From contig NZ_LT907844.1 in the NCBI RefSeq assembly GCF_900215505.1, forward strand, positions 4,759,078-4,823,077: 64,000 nucleotides of DNA, given 5' to 3'. The DNA comes from Cohaesibacter sp. ES.047. Its GTDB lineage: Bacteria; Pseudomonadota; Alphaproteobacteria; Rhizobiales; Cohaesibacteraceae. A program made the position numbers and the translations under genes. Every line of letters begins with the position of its first letter. Positions within the stretch are counted from its first letter, which is position 1. Under the pieces are notes generated by a model. The model was given only the letters and a program-made list of their open reading frames with translations, was not told the DNA's origin and made no database searches. Shown here one piece after another: positions 44,817 through 53,528 of the stretch.

Positions 44817-45692
44817 TTAGATCAGACCTGCAACCTTCATTGCAGCTTCGATCTTGGCTTTCACCGGATCTGTTGCTTGAACCAGCGGCAAGCGGATCTC
44901 GTTTTGAATCTTGCCGAGCACCGACAAGGCATATTTCGCCCCTGCAGGACTTGGCTCAAGGAACATCGCACGATGCAGCGGAAATAGCATGTCATGAAGC
45001 TCAAGTGCCTTGTCCCAGTTGCCGTCCATGCAGGCAGTCTGGAACTGTGAACACAGCTTTGGTGCAACGTTGGACGACACCGAAATACAGCCATGGCCGC
45101 CTTGCGCGTTATAGCCAAGCGCGGTCGGATCCTCGCCGGACAACTGCACGAAGTCCTTGCCAATTTCGAGCCGCTGACGCGTCACCCGTGTCAGATCCGC
45201 AGTCGCGTCCTTCACACCGATGATATTGTCGCAATCATCGAACAGGCGCTTCATGGTTTGAACGCTCATGTCGATCACCGAACGGGGCGGAATGTTGTAG
45301 ATCACAATCGGGATGGAAACCGAAGCGGCAATCGCCTTGAAATGCTGATAGAGGCCTTCCTGCGATGGCTTGTTGTAATAGGGCGTAACAACGAGCACAC
45401 CATCAGCGCCAACCCCTTCGGCAAACTTTGCCAGATCAATGGCCTCGGCGGTGTTGTTTGAACCGGCACCGGCCAGAACGGGAACACGCTTGTTGGCAAC
45501 AGACACGCAAGCCTCGACGACCTTCTTGTGCTCATCATGGCTGAGTGTTGGGGATTCCCCCGTTGTGCCGACAGGAACCAGCCCGTGGGTTCCTTCGGTG
45601 ATCTGCCAGTCTACAAAAGACTCAAAGGCCTTGTAGTCCACAGCGCCCTCTCGAAAAGGTGTGATCAGAGCGGTGCAAGATCCCTTGAACAT
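44817..45692 (-). CDS. dapA: 4-hydroxy-tetrahydrodipicolinate synthase
   Basis: A 291-residue TIM-barrel aldolase that condenses pyruvate and aspartate semialdehyde in lysine and diaminopimelate synthesis. [14 protein letters not shown] carries the conserved Thr pair, [11 protein letters not shown] the catalytic Tyr region and [13 protein letters not shown] the Schiff-base Lys. Its opening ([20 protein letters not shown]) and length are standard. Start at 45692 has AGGAA upstream. Co-transcribed with smpB. Confidence 0.95.
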   Translation of the reverse strand: MFKGSCTALITPFREGAVDYKAFESFVDWQITEGTHGLVPVGTTGESPTLSHDEHKKVVEACVSVANKRVPVLAGAGSNNTAEAIDLAKFAEGVGADGVLVVTPYYNKPSQEGLYQHFKAIAASVSIPIVIYNIPPRSVIDMSVQTMKRLFDDCDNIIGVKDATADLTRVTRQRLEIGKDFVQLSGEDPTALGYNAQGGHGCISVSSNVAPKLCSQFQTACMDGNWDKALELHDMLFPLHRAMFLEPSPAGAKYALSVLGKIQNEIRLPLVQATDPVKAKIEAAMKVAGLI

Positions 45693-45762
45693 ATCCGTGT
45701 TTCCTCACTTTGAGCGGGTTATGGGTTTTCCCGCCATTATTCTTGACATTTTGTTATTTCAG

Positions 45763-45807
45763 TCCAGCAAATTGCCGAAATATACGACATATCCAGCAAA
45801 TTGCCGA
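45763..45807. repeat. Two exact 16-nt direct repeats in the dapA/slt divergent region
   Basis: TCCAGCAAATTGCCGA occurs at 45763-45778 and 45792-45807, repeating every 29 bp. The pair lies 70-115 bases upstream of dapA and about 150 before the lytic transglycosylase start, just downstream of a TTGACA on the plus strand (45743-45748). It looks like a tandem protein-binding site. Confidence 0.55.
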
Positions 45808-45952
45808 TTTCATGAGTGCATAACATCACAGAACAGCGCTCAATGCAACAATGGGAATCATTCCATCCCGAAGGGATTTGTTCATCATAATTCTGCAAGA
45901 TTGATGTCTCAAAGAGAGATAAACCGGGAAACCAACAGAATTTCAAGCTGAT

Positions 45953-48190
45953 ATGTGCAAATCCATTAATAGAACAGCCGCAGCAAGCCTCATTCTGGCC
46001 ATCGTATTTGGTGCCTGCGACGCCTCCGCGCAGGCCGAGACGATGCCTTTGCCAAAGGCGCGTCCGGCTGCCGTTCCGATTGCGGCCCCAGCAGTGACCC
46101 CTGCCCCGGTTCAACTCGTGCCACAAAGCGTCGAGCAAATCATCGATACCCATTCGGTGACACCGACGAGCGGCGCAGCGATTGTCACAGCCCTGCCCCA
46201 AGCCAAGCCGGGCCTACCTCCACTCACTGCAATCACGGCCACCGTAGCACCCGCCACGGTCGCACTGCCCAAGGTGATCAAAACCACAAACGATATCGAT
46301 GCCAAGAGAGGCACGCTGAAGCAGGCCCTTGATGCGCTCGATAAATACAAATCCAACGAAGCCGTTGCTATTTACAAGGGCATGAAGCCCTCGCTTGATC
46401 GCTCGATCCTGACCTACATACTGACCATTGGTGCCTATCGCAATTTCCCGGCCTCGGAAATCAAGCGCTTCTATGATCAGAAAACCAACTGGCCGAGCCG
46501 CAGCCTGACGGCCCGCAGAATCGAGGAAGCAGTCGCCCGTCAGGTCAGAACGGGAAAACCGCTGGCCGGAGCCTTTGGCAACACGATCCCCAAATCGACC
46601 ACAGCCGCAATCGAGGTCGCCATCTCACAAGCCATGGTTGGCAACAAAAAACAGGCCGCGCGGATCATTCGGCCCATCTGGCGCAGTGAAAAACTGAATG
46701 CAAAAACCGAGCGGAAAATCCTGTCAGCCATGCGCTCGCTATTGACCAACAACGATCACTTCCAACGCGCCAGCTTCCTGCTCTACCATGAGAGAGCGAC
46801 AGGCGCGAACCGGTTGAACAAATATCTGACCGCTGATCAGCGCAAATATGTCGAGGCGCGCACCGCAGTGATCCGCCAACAGAAATCGGCCAGTGCAAAG
46901 CTCAAGGCGGTTCCCAAGAGCCTTCGCTCGGATCCCGGCTATGTCTTCTCGCGCATCCAGTATTTGCGCAGGAAGGGCAATGAGACCGCCGCAGCCGACG
47001 TCATGATCAATGCCCCTCGCGCTGTCGAAAAGCTGATCAATCACCGCGAATGGTGGATTGAACGCAGGCTCATGTCCCGCATCATGCTCAACAAGGGCGA
47101 TGCCAGGCGCGCCTATCTCATTGCGGCCCGCCATACGGCCCAATCGAGCAAGAACAAGTCCGAGGCCGAATTCCACGCCGGCTTCTTCGCCTTGCGCTAC
47201 CTGCATGATCACAAGACGGCTGCCATCCATTTCGAAAGAAGCTGGAAAGTGGCCTCCCGCGATCGCGACAAGTCGCGCGGGCTCTACTGGCAGGGTCGTG
47301 CATGGGAGACAGCCGGAGACCGCAAGGTCGCCGAGAAATTCTACAAGGCGGCTGCTAACCCGACTGTCTATTATGGCCAGCTTGCAATGGAGGAAATCGG
47401 ACAGACACAGATGCACTTGTCCAATCCGCCTGCAGCCGATGCTGGCACCAAGACCCGCTTCAATGGTCGTGAACTCGTCAAGGCCATCAAGCGCCTGAAA
47501 GCGGTTGGTCATGAAGATCGCGCGGGTCCGATTTTCCGTCATCTTGCCAGAACGCTCGACAATCCATCAGAAGTCCTCCTTCTGCATCAGATGGCACAGA
47601 GCTATGGCCAGCATCAGGAAGCCGTGCAGATCGGACAGATCGCCCTCAATCGCCACATGCCGGCCCAGAAGATGGCGTTCCCGCTCAACGTCATCCCGCG
47701 CGGTGTCAAAACCAACGGCATTGATATTGCCCTGATCTATGCACTGACCAAACAGGAAAGCGTCTTCAACATCGGAGCCGTGAGCCACGCGAACGCGCGC
47801 GGCCTCATGCAGATGCTCCCCGCCACGGCAAAGCGGACGGCTCGCAGTCTGGGCGTGAAATATTCAAAATCCAGGCTGACCCGCGATCCAAAATATGCGG
47901 TGCTGTTGGGCAGTGCCTTCCTGAAGAAAAATCTCGAAACCTTCAACGGGTCTCTCATCCTCACCTTTGCTGGCTACAACGCCGGTCCGGGGCGCCCGCC
48001 CCAGTGGATTGAGCGCTTCGGAGACCCCCGAACCAATGAGGTGAGCGCGATTGACTGGGTGGAGCGGATCCCCTTCACCGAAACCCGCGACTATGTCATG
48101 AAGCTGATCGAAAATCTGCAGGTCTATGAAGCCCGCATCCACGGCAAGGGGCTCGATATCAGTGCAGATCTCAAGCGCGGTCATCCTTGA
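45953..48190 (+). CDS. slt: Soluble lytic murein transglycosylase
   Basis: A 745-residue exported enzyme that cleaves peptidoglycan glycan strands to 1,6-anhydro-muropeptides. A signal peptide (about residues 1-27, ending DASAQA) is followed by a Pro/Ala-rich linker of some 70 residues, a long alpha-helical superhelical U-domain, and a C-terminal SLT domain. The catalytic Glu602 lies in LTKQESVFN, with GLMQMLPATAK and AGYNAGPGR motifs of family 1. Longer than E. coli Slt70 (645) because of the N-terminal linker. Divergent from dapA. Confidence 0.92.
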   Translation: MCKSINRTAAASLILAIVFGACDASAQAETMPLPKARPAAVPIAAPAVTPAPVQLVPQSVEQIIDTHSVTPTSGAAIVTALPQAKPGLPPLTAITATVAPATVALPKVIKTTNDIDAKRGTLKQALDALDKYKSNEAVAIYKGMKPSLDRSILTYILTIGAYRNFPASEIKRFYDQKTNWPSRSLTARRIEEAVARQVRTGKPLAGAFGNTIPKSTTAAIEVAISQAMVGNKKQAARIIRPIWRSEKLNAKTERKILSAMRSLLTNNDHFQRASFLLYHERATGANRLNKYLTADQRKYVEARTAVIRQQKSASAKLKAVPKSLRSDPGYVFSRIQYLRRKGNETAAADVMINAPRAVEKLINHREWWIERRLMSRIMLNKGDARRAYLIAARHTAQSSKNKSEAEFHAGFFALRYLHDHKTAAIHFERSWKVASRDRDKSRGLYWQGRAWETAGDRKVAEKFYKAAANPTVYYGQLAMEEIGQTQMHLSNPPAADAGTKTRFNGRELVKAIKRLKAVGHEDRAGPIFRHLARTLDNPSEVLLLHQMAQSYGQHQEAVQIGQIALNRHMPAQKMAFPLNVIPRGVKTNGIDIALIYALTKQESVFNIGAVSHANARGLMQMLPATAKRTARSLGVKYSKSRLTRDPKYAVLLGSAFLKKNLETFNGSLILTFAGYNAGPGRPPQWIERFGDPRTNEVSAIDWVERIPFTETRDYVMKLIENLQVYEARIHGKGLDISADLKRGHP

Positions 48191-48334
48191 TGCAAAGATC
48201 GAATCCTAGTCGACCAAAGAGCAGGCTGCACCAGCTTGGCAGGTCGCCAAAGACGCGCTAAGACTGAAAACATAGTGGATATGAGAGACAAAAGACGACA
48301 AGGGCTACCAGACCATCATGCCGTTTTTTGATCG

Positions 48335-49552
48335 ATGGCCGATGCCAAACCATGGGACATGCTGATGGACTATCCTGTCAGACGCTTCGAAATCACGACC
48401 TTTGACGGCCTCGTTCTACGCGGAGAAGTTTTTGGCGACCGGTCGTGGCCGTCAACCCCCATCTTTTGCCTTCCGGGCCTCACGCGCAACAGCCGCGACT
48501 TCCATCCGCTTGCCGAACGTCTCGCCGGAGACCCGGATAATCCTCGCTTCGTCATGATCCTTAACAGCCGGGGCCGCGGGCCGTCCGATTATGACAAAGA
48601 CCCCGAGAATTATACCGTCCTGATCGAGGCAAACGATGCCATCCATGCGTTGACGGCGGCCGGTCTGGAAAAGGCGATCTTCATAGGCACCTCCCGTGGC
48701 GGCCTGCTGACCATGGCCATCGCAGCCCTGCGCCCCGGCATCATCGCCAGCGCGGTGCTCAATGATGTCGGCCCGGTGATTGACGCAACCGGCATTGCGC
48801 GCATCAAATCCTATCTCACCATGTCAAAACCGGTGAGTGATTGGGATGATGCCCTGTCCTACATGAAGACGGCCAACTTCAACCAGTTCAAAAACCTCAG
48901 TGAAGAGCAATGGGAGCTTTTCGCACAGATGACGTTCCGGGACGAAAAGGGCAAACCCACAAGCGACTTCGACAAGGCAATCGCCGACAGCCTAGGCTCG
49001 CTCGATCTCAGCCAACCCTTGCCCGCCGCATGGCCACAATTCATCGCCCTCTCCCGTTGTCCCGTTCTGGTGATCCGGGGAGAGAATTCCGATTTGCTGT
49101 CGCCATCCACGGCTTCAGAAATGCTGGCCCGTCATCCGGATTGCGAGCTTTTTGAAGTGAAGGATCAGGGCCACGCCCCGCTGTTCATTTTCGATGAACT
49201 CAATGAGCGTATCGCGGCCTTTGCCACGGAAACAGACGACAAGATCAAGCAAGAGCAAACCAGTGCCGAACCGGCCTTCCTTGCAGCGGAAGATATCATC
49301 TATCTCGAAATCGAGGAACCTGAGCCCGAAGAGGAAGATGCGGTTGAGGACGAGACGGATGAGACATTAGGGGCTCCATCGGAGAAGACGCCTGAAAACA
49401 CGCCTGAGACTGCGCCTGAAGACGTGATGGAAGACGGGCCAGCAGATGACCCCGAAGTCCAAAATCAGGCTGCTGAACCACCGGCGAGTGACAGCGAAAC
49501 GCCGAAGGACGATGAGCAAGACAGGCAGGAACCGCTCGTCACCCCGATCTGA
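48335..49552 (+). CDS. Alpha/beta hydrolase with a long acidic C-terminal tail
   Basis: The first 300 residues form an alpha/beta hydrolase: oxyanion region FCLPGLTRNSRDFHPLA, nucleophile Ser in IGTSRGGLLTM, acid in LVIRGENSDLLS and the His in VKDQGHAPL. The last 100 residues (from about 305) are almost all Glu, Asp, Pro, Thr and Ala (IEEPEPEEEDAVEDETDETL and similar) and are probably disordered. Carboxylesterase or epoxide-hydrolase-like activity is possible; no substrate is indicated. The acidic tail is unusual for this fold. A terminator hairpin follows. Confidence 0.82.
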   Translation: MADAKPWDMLMDYPVRRFEITTFDGLVLRGEVFGDRSWPSTPIFCLPGLTRNSRDFHPLAERLAGDPDNPRFVMILNSRGRGPSDYDKDPENYTVLIEANDAIHALTAAGLEKAIFIGTSRGGLLTMAIAALRPGIIASAVLNDVGPVIDATGIARIKSYLTMSKPVSDWDDALSYMKTANFNQFKNLSEEQWELFAQMTFRDEKGKPTSDFDKAIADSLGSLDLSQPLPAAWPQFIALSRCPVLVIRGENSDLLSPSTASEMLARHPDCELFEVKDQGHAPLFIFDELNERIAAFATETDDKIKQEQTSAEPAFLAAEDIIYLEIEEPEPEEEDAVEDETDETLGAPSEKTPENTPETAPEDVMEDGPADDPEVQNQAAEPPASDSETPKDDEQDRQEPLVTPI

Positions 49553-49588
49553 TGCGCGCCTATCACAGGTTTTATTCAACAAACAGCA

Positions 49589-49619
49589 AAGCCCGCCGAG
49601 CCATTCGCTCGACGGGCTT
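49589..49619. terminator. Bidirectional terminator between hydrolase and dppF
   Basis: AAGCCCGCCGAGC and GCTCGACGGGCTT pair over 13 positions with one mismatch and a 5-base loop. GTTT follows on the plus strand and TTGCTGTTTG on the minus strand, fitting use by both convergent genes. Confidence 0.7.
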
Positions 49620-49671
49620 GTTTAGGCTTTGTCCTATTCTCAGACTGGACTTGGGTTGAACTGACACCAAG

Positions 49672-50517
49672 TCAGGCGGATTTCTTGCCTTCAGTCACCC
49701 GCGCCCTGATCTTCTCGATGCTCGTCTGCGGCGTCGCCGCAAGCAGGGTCTTGGTGTAGTCATGCTGTGGATTGTTGAACACCTCTTCGCGCGTTCCGCT
49801 TTCGACGATCTCACCGAAATACATCACCATCACCCGATCCGCGAGATACTTAACCACACTGAGATCGTGGGAAATGAACAGATAGGAGAGATTGAACTCG
49901 TCCTGCAAATCCTTCAGCAGGTTGAGGATCTGAGCCTGAATCGACAGATCGAGCGCCGACACCGGCTCATCCAGCACAAGGATATCCGGGTTCAACATCA
50001 GGGCACGACCGATGGCAATGCGCTGACGCTGGCCGCCCGAAAACATATGCGGATAGCGCCCGAAATGCTCCGGAGCCAACCCCACTTTCTGCAGCATGTC
50101 CATCGCGCGTCGCCGACGTTCCGCCGATGGCATTTCCGGATTGTTGATCAGCAGCGGTTCTTCAAGAACCGCCCCGACCTTCTGGCGCGGATTAAGCGAG
50201 CCATAAGGGTTCTGGAACACAATCTGGATGGTTCGGCGCAACTCGGAACCGATCTTCTTTTTGGAGATGTCAATCGAATGGCCTTCGATTTTCAACTCGC
50301 CCGACGTCTGGGCATCGATCAGCGTAAGAATGCGCGCTAGGGTCGACTTGCCGCAGCCGGATTCCCCAACAAGTGCCAGTGTCTCGCCCTTGATGAGATC
50401 AAAATCGATCCCCTTGAGCGCACGCACGGTTTCAACACGGCCGAACATGCCGCTCTTGGTGATATAGTCCCGTGTGATGCCACGCACCTGCATAATCGGA
50501 TTGGTTTCAACACTCAT
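49672..50517 (-). CDS. dppF: Dipeptide/oligopeptide ABC transporter ATP-binding protein DppF
   Basis: A 281-residue ATPase: Walker A GESGCGKSTLARI, signature FSGGQRQRIAIGRAL, Walker B ILVLDEPVSALD, switch YLFISHDLSVVKYL. The C-terminal oligopeptide/dipeptide extension (HDYTKTLLAATPQ) is typical. Overlaps dppD by four bases (ATGA). Last gene of dppBCDF. Confidence 0.92.
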   Translation of the reverse strand: MSVETNPIMQVRGITRDYITKSGMFGRVETVRALKGIDFDLIKGETLALVGESGCGKSTLARILTLIDAQTSGELKIEGHSIDISKKKIGSELRRTIQIVFQNPYGSLNPRQKVGAVLEEPLLINNPEMPSAERRRRAMDMLQKVGLAPEHFGRYPHMFSGGQRQRIAIGRALMLNPDILVLDEPVSALDLSIQAQILNLLKDLQDEFNLSYLFISHDLSVVKYLADRVMVMYFGEIVESGTREEVFNNPQHDYTKTLLAATPQTSIEKIRARVTEGKKSA

Positions 50518-51368
50518 GAGGCCACTGTATCCTCTTTGCTGTAGGAGCTGGCAAAGTCACTCACCGTTGGCAACCTGTCGCCATCTGCCCGTTCGGGAAG
50601 AGCAGACAGGAGCGCCTTGGTATAGGGATGCTTGGGACTTTCAAAAAGCTCAAGCACGCCGGATTCTTCCATCTGCTCGCCATTATACTGCACCACCACC
50701 CGATCAGCGGTTTCTGCGACAACACCCATGTCGTGGGTGATCATGATCAGGGCCATGTCACTGCGCGACTGGATGTCCATCAAGAGATCAAGGATCTGCT
50801 TCTGGATTGTCACATCGAGCGCCGTAGTCGGCTCATCGGCGATAAGCAACTGAGGCTGGCAGGCAATCGCCATGGCGATCATGATGCGCTGGCACTGGCC
50901 ACCGGACATCTGATGGGGAAAACTGTTAAGCCGCTTCTCAGGCGTGGGAATGCCCACCGCCTCGAACAGCTCGAGCGTCCGTGTCTTCACATCCCTGCCT
51001 GTGAGGCCCAGATGTGTCTTGAGCACTTCGCCAATCTGGAAGCCCACCGTGAAGCACGGATTGAGGCTGGCAATCGGCTCCTGAAAGATCATCGAGATGT
51101 CTTTCCCGATCACCTGCCGGCGTTCCTTGGCAGACAGGGTCTGAAGGTCACGACCATCAAACTGCATGAGGTCGGCCTTGACCGTTGCCGTGTCCGGCAA
51201 CAGGCCCATGGTCGCCAGCATGGCCACCGACTTGCCCGAACCGGACTCGCCAACGATGGCGAGAACTTCGCCCTTCTCGACCCTGTAGTCGACCCCTTTG
51301 AGGGCCTGAAACGGACCGGTGGCTGTTTCGAATTCGACCGTGAGATTACGGATTTCCAACAAGGACAT
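50514..51368 (-). CDS. dppD: Dipeptide/oligopeptide ABC transporter ATP-binding protein DppD
   Basis: A 284-residue ATPase with Walker A GESGSGKSVAMLA, signature MSGGQCQRIMIAMAI, Walker B LLIADEPTTALD and switch ALIMITHDMGVVAE. It pairs with DppF. Start preceded by GGAGGG, seven bases upstream; 12 bases after dppC. Confidence 0.92.
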   Translation of the reverse strand: MSLLEIRNLTVEFETATGPFQALKGVDYRVEKGEVLAIVGESGSGKSVAMLATMGLLPDTATVKADLMQFDGRDLQTLSAKERRQVIGKDISMIFQEPIASLNPCFTVGFQIGEVLKTHLGLTGRDVKTRTLELFEAVGIPTPEKRLNSFPHQMSGGQCQRIMIAMAIACQPQLLIADEPTTALDVTIQKQILDLLMDIQSRSDMALIMITHDMGVVAETADRVVVQYNGEQMEESGVLELFESPKHPYTKALLSALPERADGDRLPTVSDFASSYSKEDTVAS

Positions 51369-51380
51369 AAGAAACCCTCC

Positions 51381-52289
51381 TCAAGACCGTTTCAGTTTCG
51401 GATCAAGCGCATCGCGCAGACCGTCACCGATGAGATTGATCGCCAGAACGGTGATCAGGATCGAAATACCCGGGAAGGTGACAACCCACCAGGCACGCAG
51501 GATGAACTCGCGCGCTTCAGCAAGCATCGTTCCCCATTCGGGGGTCGGCGGCTGGGCACCAAGTCCCAGAAAGCCAAGAGCCGCAATATCGAGGATGGCA
51601 TTGGAGAAGGACAGCGTGCCCTGCACAATCAGCGGGGCTGTGCAGTTGGGCAGAATGGTCAGGAACATCAGCCTGAGCGAACTGGCACCGGCGACGCGGG
51701 CTGCAACCACATATTCGCGCTCACGTTCGGCCATCACTGCGGCTCGCGTCAGACGCACGAAGTGAGGCTGATAGACCACCGCAATCGCGATCATGGCGTT
51801 GATGAGGCCCGGCCCCAATACGGCGACCATGACCAGCGCCAGCAAAAGGCTGGGAAACGCCAGAATGATATCCATGATCCGCATAATCAGGGTATCGGTC
51901 TTGCCGCCATAGTAGCCAGCAACAAGACCAAGCACGATGCCGCCAGTGAGCGCGATCAGAACAACAACCACGCCGACGAATAGCGAAAAGCGTGACCCCA
52001 TGATCAAACGCGACAGCATGTCTCTGCCCACAGCATCGGTACCCAGAAGGTAAGCGCTCTGGCCACCATCCTGCCAGAAGGGAGGCAGAAGGAAGGCATC
52101 GCGATACTGGTGATTGGCATCATGCGGCACAATATAAGGGGCCAGCAACGCGATCAGGACAAGCGCGACAAACACGCCAAGGCCGATCACCGCCCCCTTG
52201 TTGACGCTAAAATAGAACCAGAATTCCTTTAACACAGCCCGCGTGGACTGGCGGGAGACGGATTCGACTCTTTCAATTGTATCAGTCAT
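51381..52289 (-). CDS. dppC: Dipeptide/oligopeptide ABC transporter permease DppC
   Basis: A 302-residue inner-membrane permease. The N-terminal segment is at about residues 32-56 (AVIGLGVFVALVLIALLAPYI), followed by the DppC-type periplasmic part with HPFGTDxxGRD-like YLLGTDAVGRDMLSRL. The EAA loop reads VVAARVAGASSLRLMFLTILP. Eleven bases separate it from dppB. Confidence 0.92.
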   Translation of the reverse strand: MTDTIERVESVSRQSTRAVLKEFWFYFSVNKGAVIGLGVFVALVLIALLAPYIVPHDANHQYRDAFLLPPFWQDGGQSAYLLGTDAVGRDMLSRLIMGSRFSLFVGVVVVLIALTGGIVLGLVAGYYGGKTDTLIMRIMDIILAFPSLLLALVMVAVLGPGLINAMIAIAVVYQPHFVRLTRAAVMAEREREYVVAARVAGASSLRLMFLTILPNCTAPLIVQGTLSFSNAILDIAALGFLGLGAQPPTPEWGTMLAEAREFILRAWWVVTFPGISILITVLAINLIGDGLRDALDPKLKRS

Positions 52290-52300
52290 AGAGCGCTCCC

Positions 52301-53308
52301 TTAGTGATGCCGAATGCGCGGATTGATGAGACCATAAAGCAGGTCGACGATCAGATTGACCGTCATCACCAGCACGGCAACCATGAGCAGCCCGCCCTGC
52401 ACGACCTGATAGTCACGCCGCGAGATGCTGTCGACCATCCACTTGCCGATTCCCGGCCAGGAGAAGATGGTCTCAGTCAGGATGGCCCCGGCGAGCAGCA
52501 CGCCCACCTGAAGACCGATGGTGGTGATCACCGGGATAAGCGCGTTGCGCAGCGCATGAAGCCCGGTCACACGAAACTTCGAGAGGCCCTTGGCCCGTGC
52601 GGTGCGGACATAATCCTCACCCAGCACTTCCAGCATGGCAGAGCGCGTCTGACGCGCAATCACGGCCATGGGAATGGTAGCAAGCACGATCGATGGCAAG
52701 ACCAAGTGTGAGAAAGCTGAGCCAAAGGCCCCCTTCTCACCAGAGAGCAGCGAGTCGATCAACATGAACCCAGTAACCGGCTCGAAGTAATACATCACCG
52801 AGATTCGTCCGGAGACAGGCGTCCACTGTAACCAGCCCGAAAACACGATGATCACCAGAAGCGCCCACCAGAAGATCGGCATGGAATAACCGACAAGCGC
52901 GGTGGTCATGACCGAATGATCGAACACCGAACCGCGTTTAACCGCAGCGATCACACCAGCCGGAATGCCGAGCACAACGGCAATGATGATAGCGACAAAG
53001 GAGAGTTCCAGCGTTGCAGGAAAGAGCGTGAAGAACTCGTCCCATACCGGGCGACGCGTCACCATCGACGTGCCAAAGTCCCCATGGAACAGGCCTGCCA
53101 GATAGTCGAAATATTGCATGATCACCGGCTGATCAAAGCCGAACTGCGCCTGCAATTCCGCATAACGTGCTTCGGAAATGCCGCGCTCGCCAGCGAGCAG
53201 CAGGATCGGATCACCGGGGAGAAGGCGTATGAAAAAGAACGCCACAAGTGTCACGCCAATGAAGGTCGGAATAAGCATCCCGACACGGCGCAAGATAAAA
53301 CCCAACAT
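52301..53308 (-). CDS. dppB: Dipeptide/oligopeptide ABC transporter permease DppB
   Basis: A 335-residue inner-membrane permease. FILRRVGMLIPTFIGVTLVA and FIRLLPGDP open it as in all DppB proteins; the EAA loop is VRTARAKGLSKFRVTGLHAL. The ATG at 53308 is chosen because the family starts at this point; a GTG 12 codons upstream is in frame. First gene after the internal terminator, so it is expressed by readthrough from dppA or from its own promoter. Confidence 0.9.
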   Translation of the reverse strand: MLGFILRRVGMLIPTFIGVTLVAFFFIRLLPGDPILLLAGERGISEARYAELQAQFGFDQPVIMQYFDYLAGLFHGDFGTSMVTRRPVWDEFFTLFPATLELSFVAIIIAVVLGIPAGVIAAVKRGSVFDHSVMTTALVGYSMPIFWWALLVIIVFSGWLQWTPVSGRISVMYYFEPVTGFMLIDSLLSGEKGAFGSAFSHLVLPSIVLATIPMAVIARQTRSAMLEVLGEDYVRTARAKGLSKFRVTGLHALRNALIPVITTIGLQVGVLLAGAILTETIFSWPGIGKWMVDSISRRDYQVVQGGLLMVAVLVMTVNLIVDLLYGLINPRIRHH

Positions 53309-53485
53309 TGATGTTGCCAGTCCTTTGAAGGAAAGAGTCTGCACTCTCGCCTTTTGTTCATTCAGCAGCTGCCTTGCCGGTCGTCTTCTTTTATTGAATC
53401 AGCAAGGCTGATCGTCATTGGTGACAGGCAAGAATTTCGGGCATTCTTTAGCGGATACACTGGGCGCAATCCATAGCCCTAAGCC

Positions 53486-53520
53486 AAAAAAAGACAGAGG
53501 CGGTAAAACCCGCCCCTGTC
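53486..53520 (-). terminator. Strong terminator between dppA and dppB
   Basis: GACAGAGGCGG (53493-53503) and CCGCCCCTGTC (53510-53520) form an 11-bp stem with one mismatch; on the minus strand seven T residues follow. It begins eight bases after the dppA stop, so most dppA transcripts should end here and the binding protein would be made in excess over the membrane parts. Confidence 0.9.
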
Positions 53521-53528
53521 CGTGTAGA

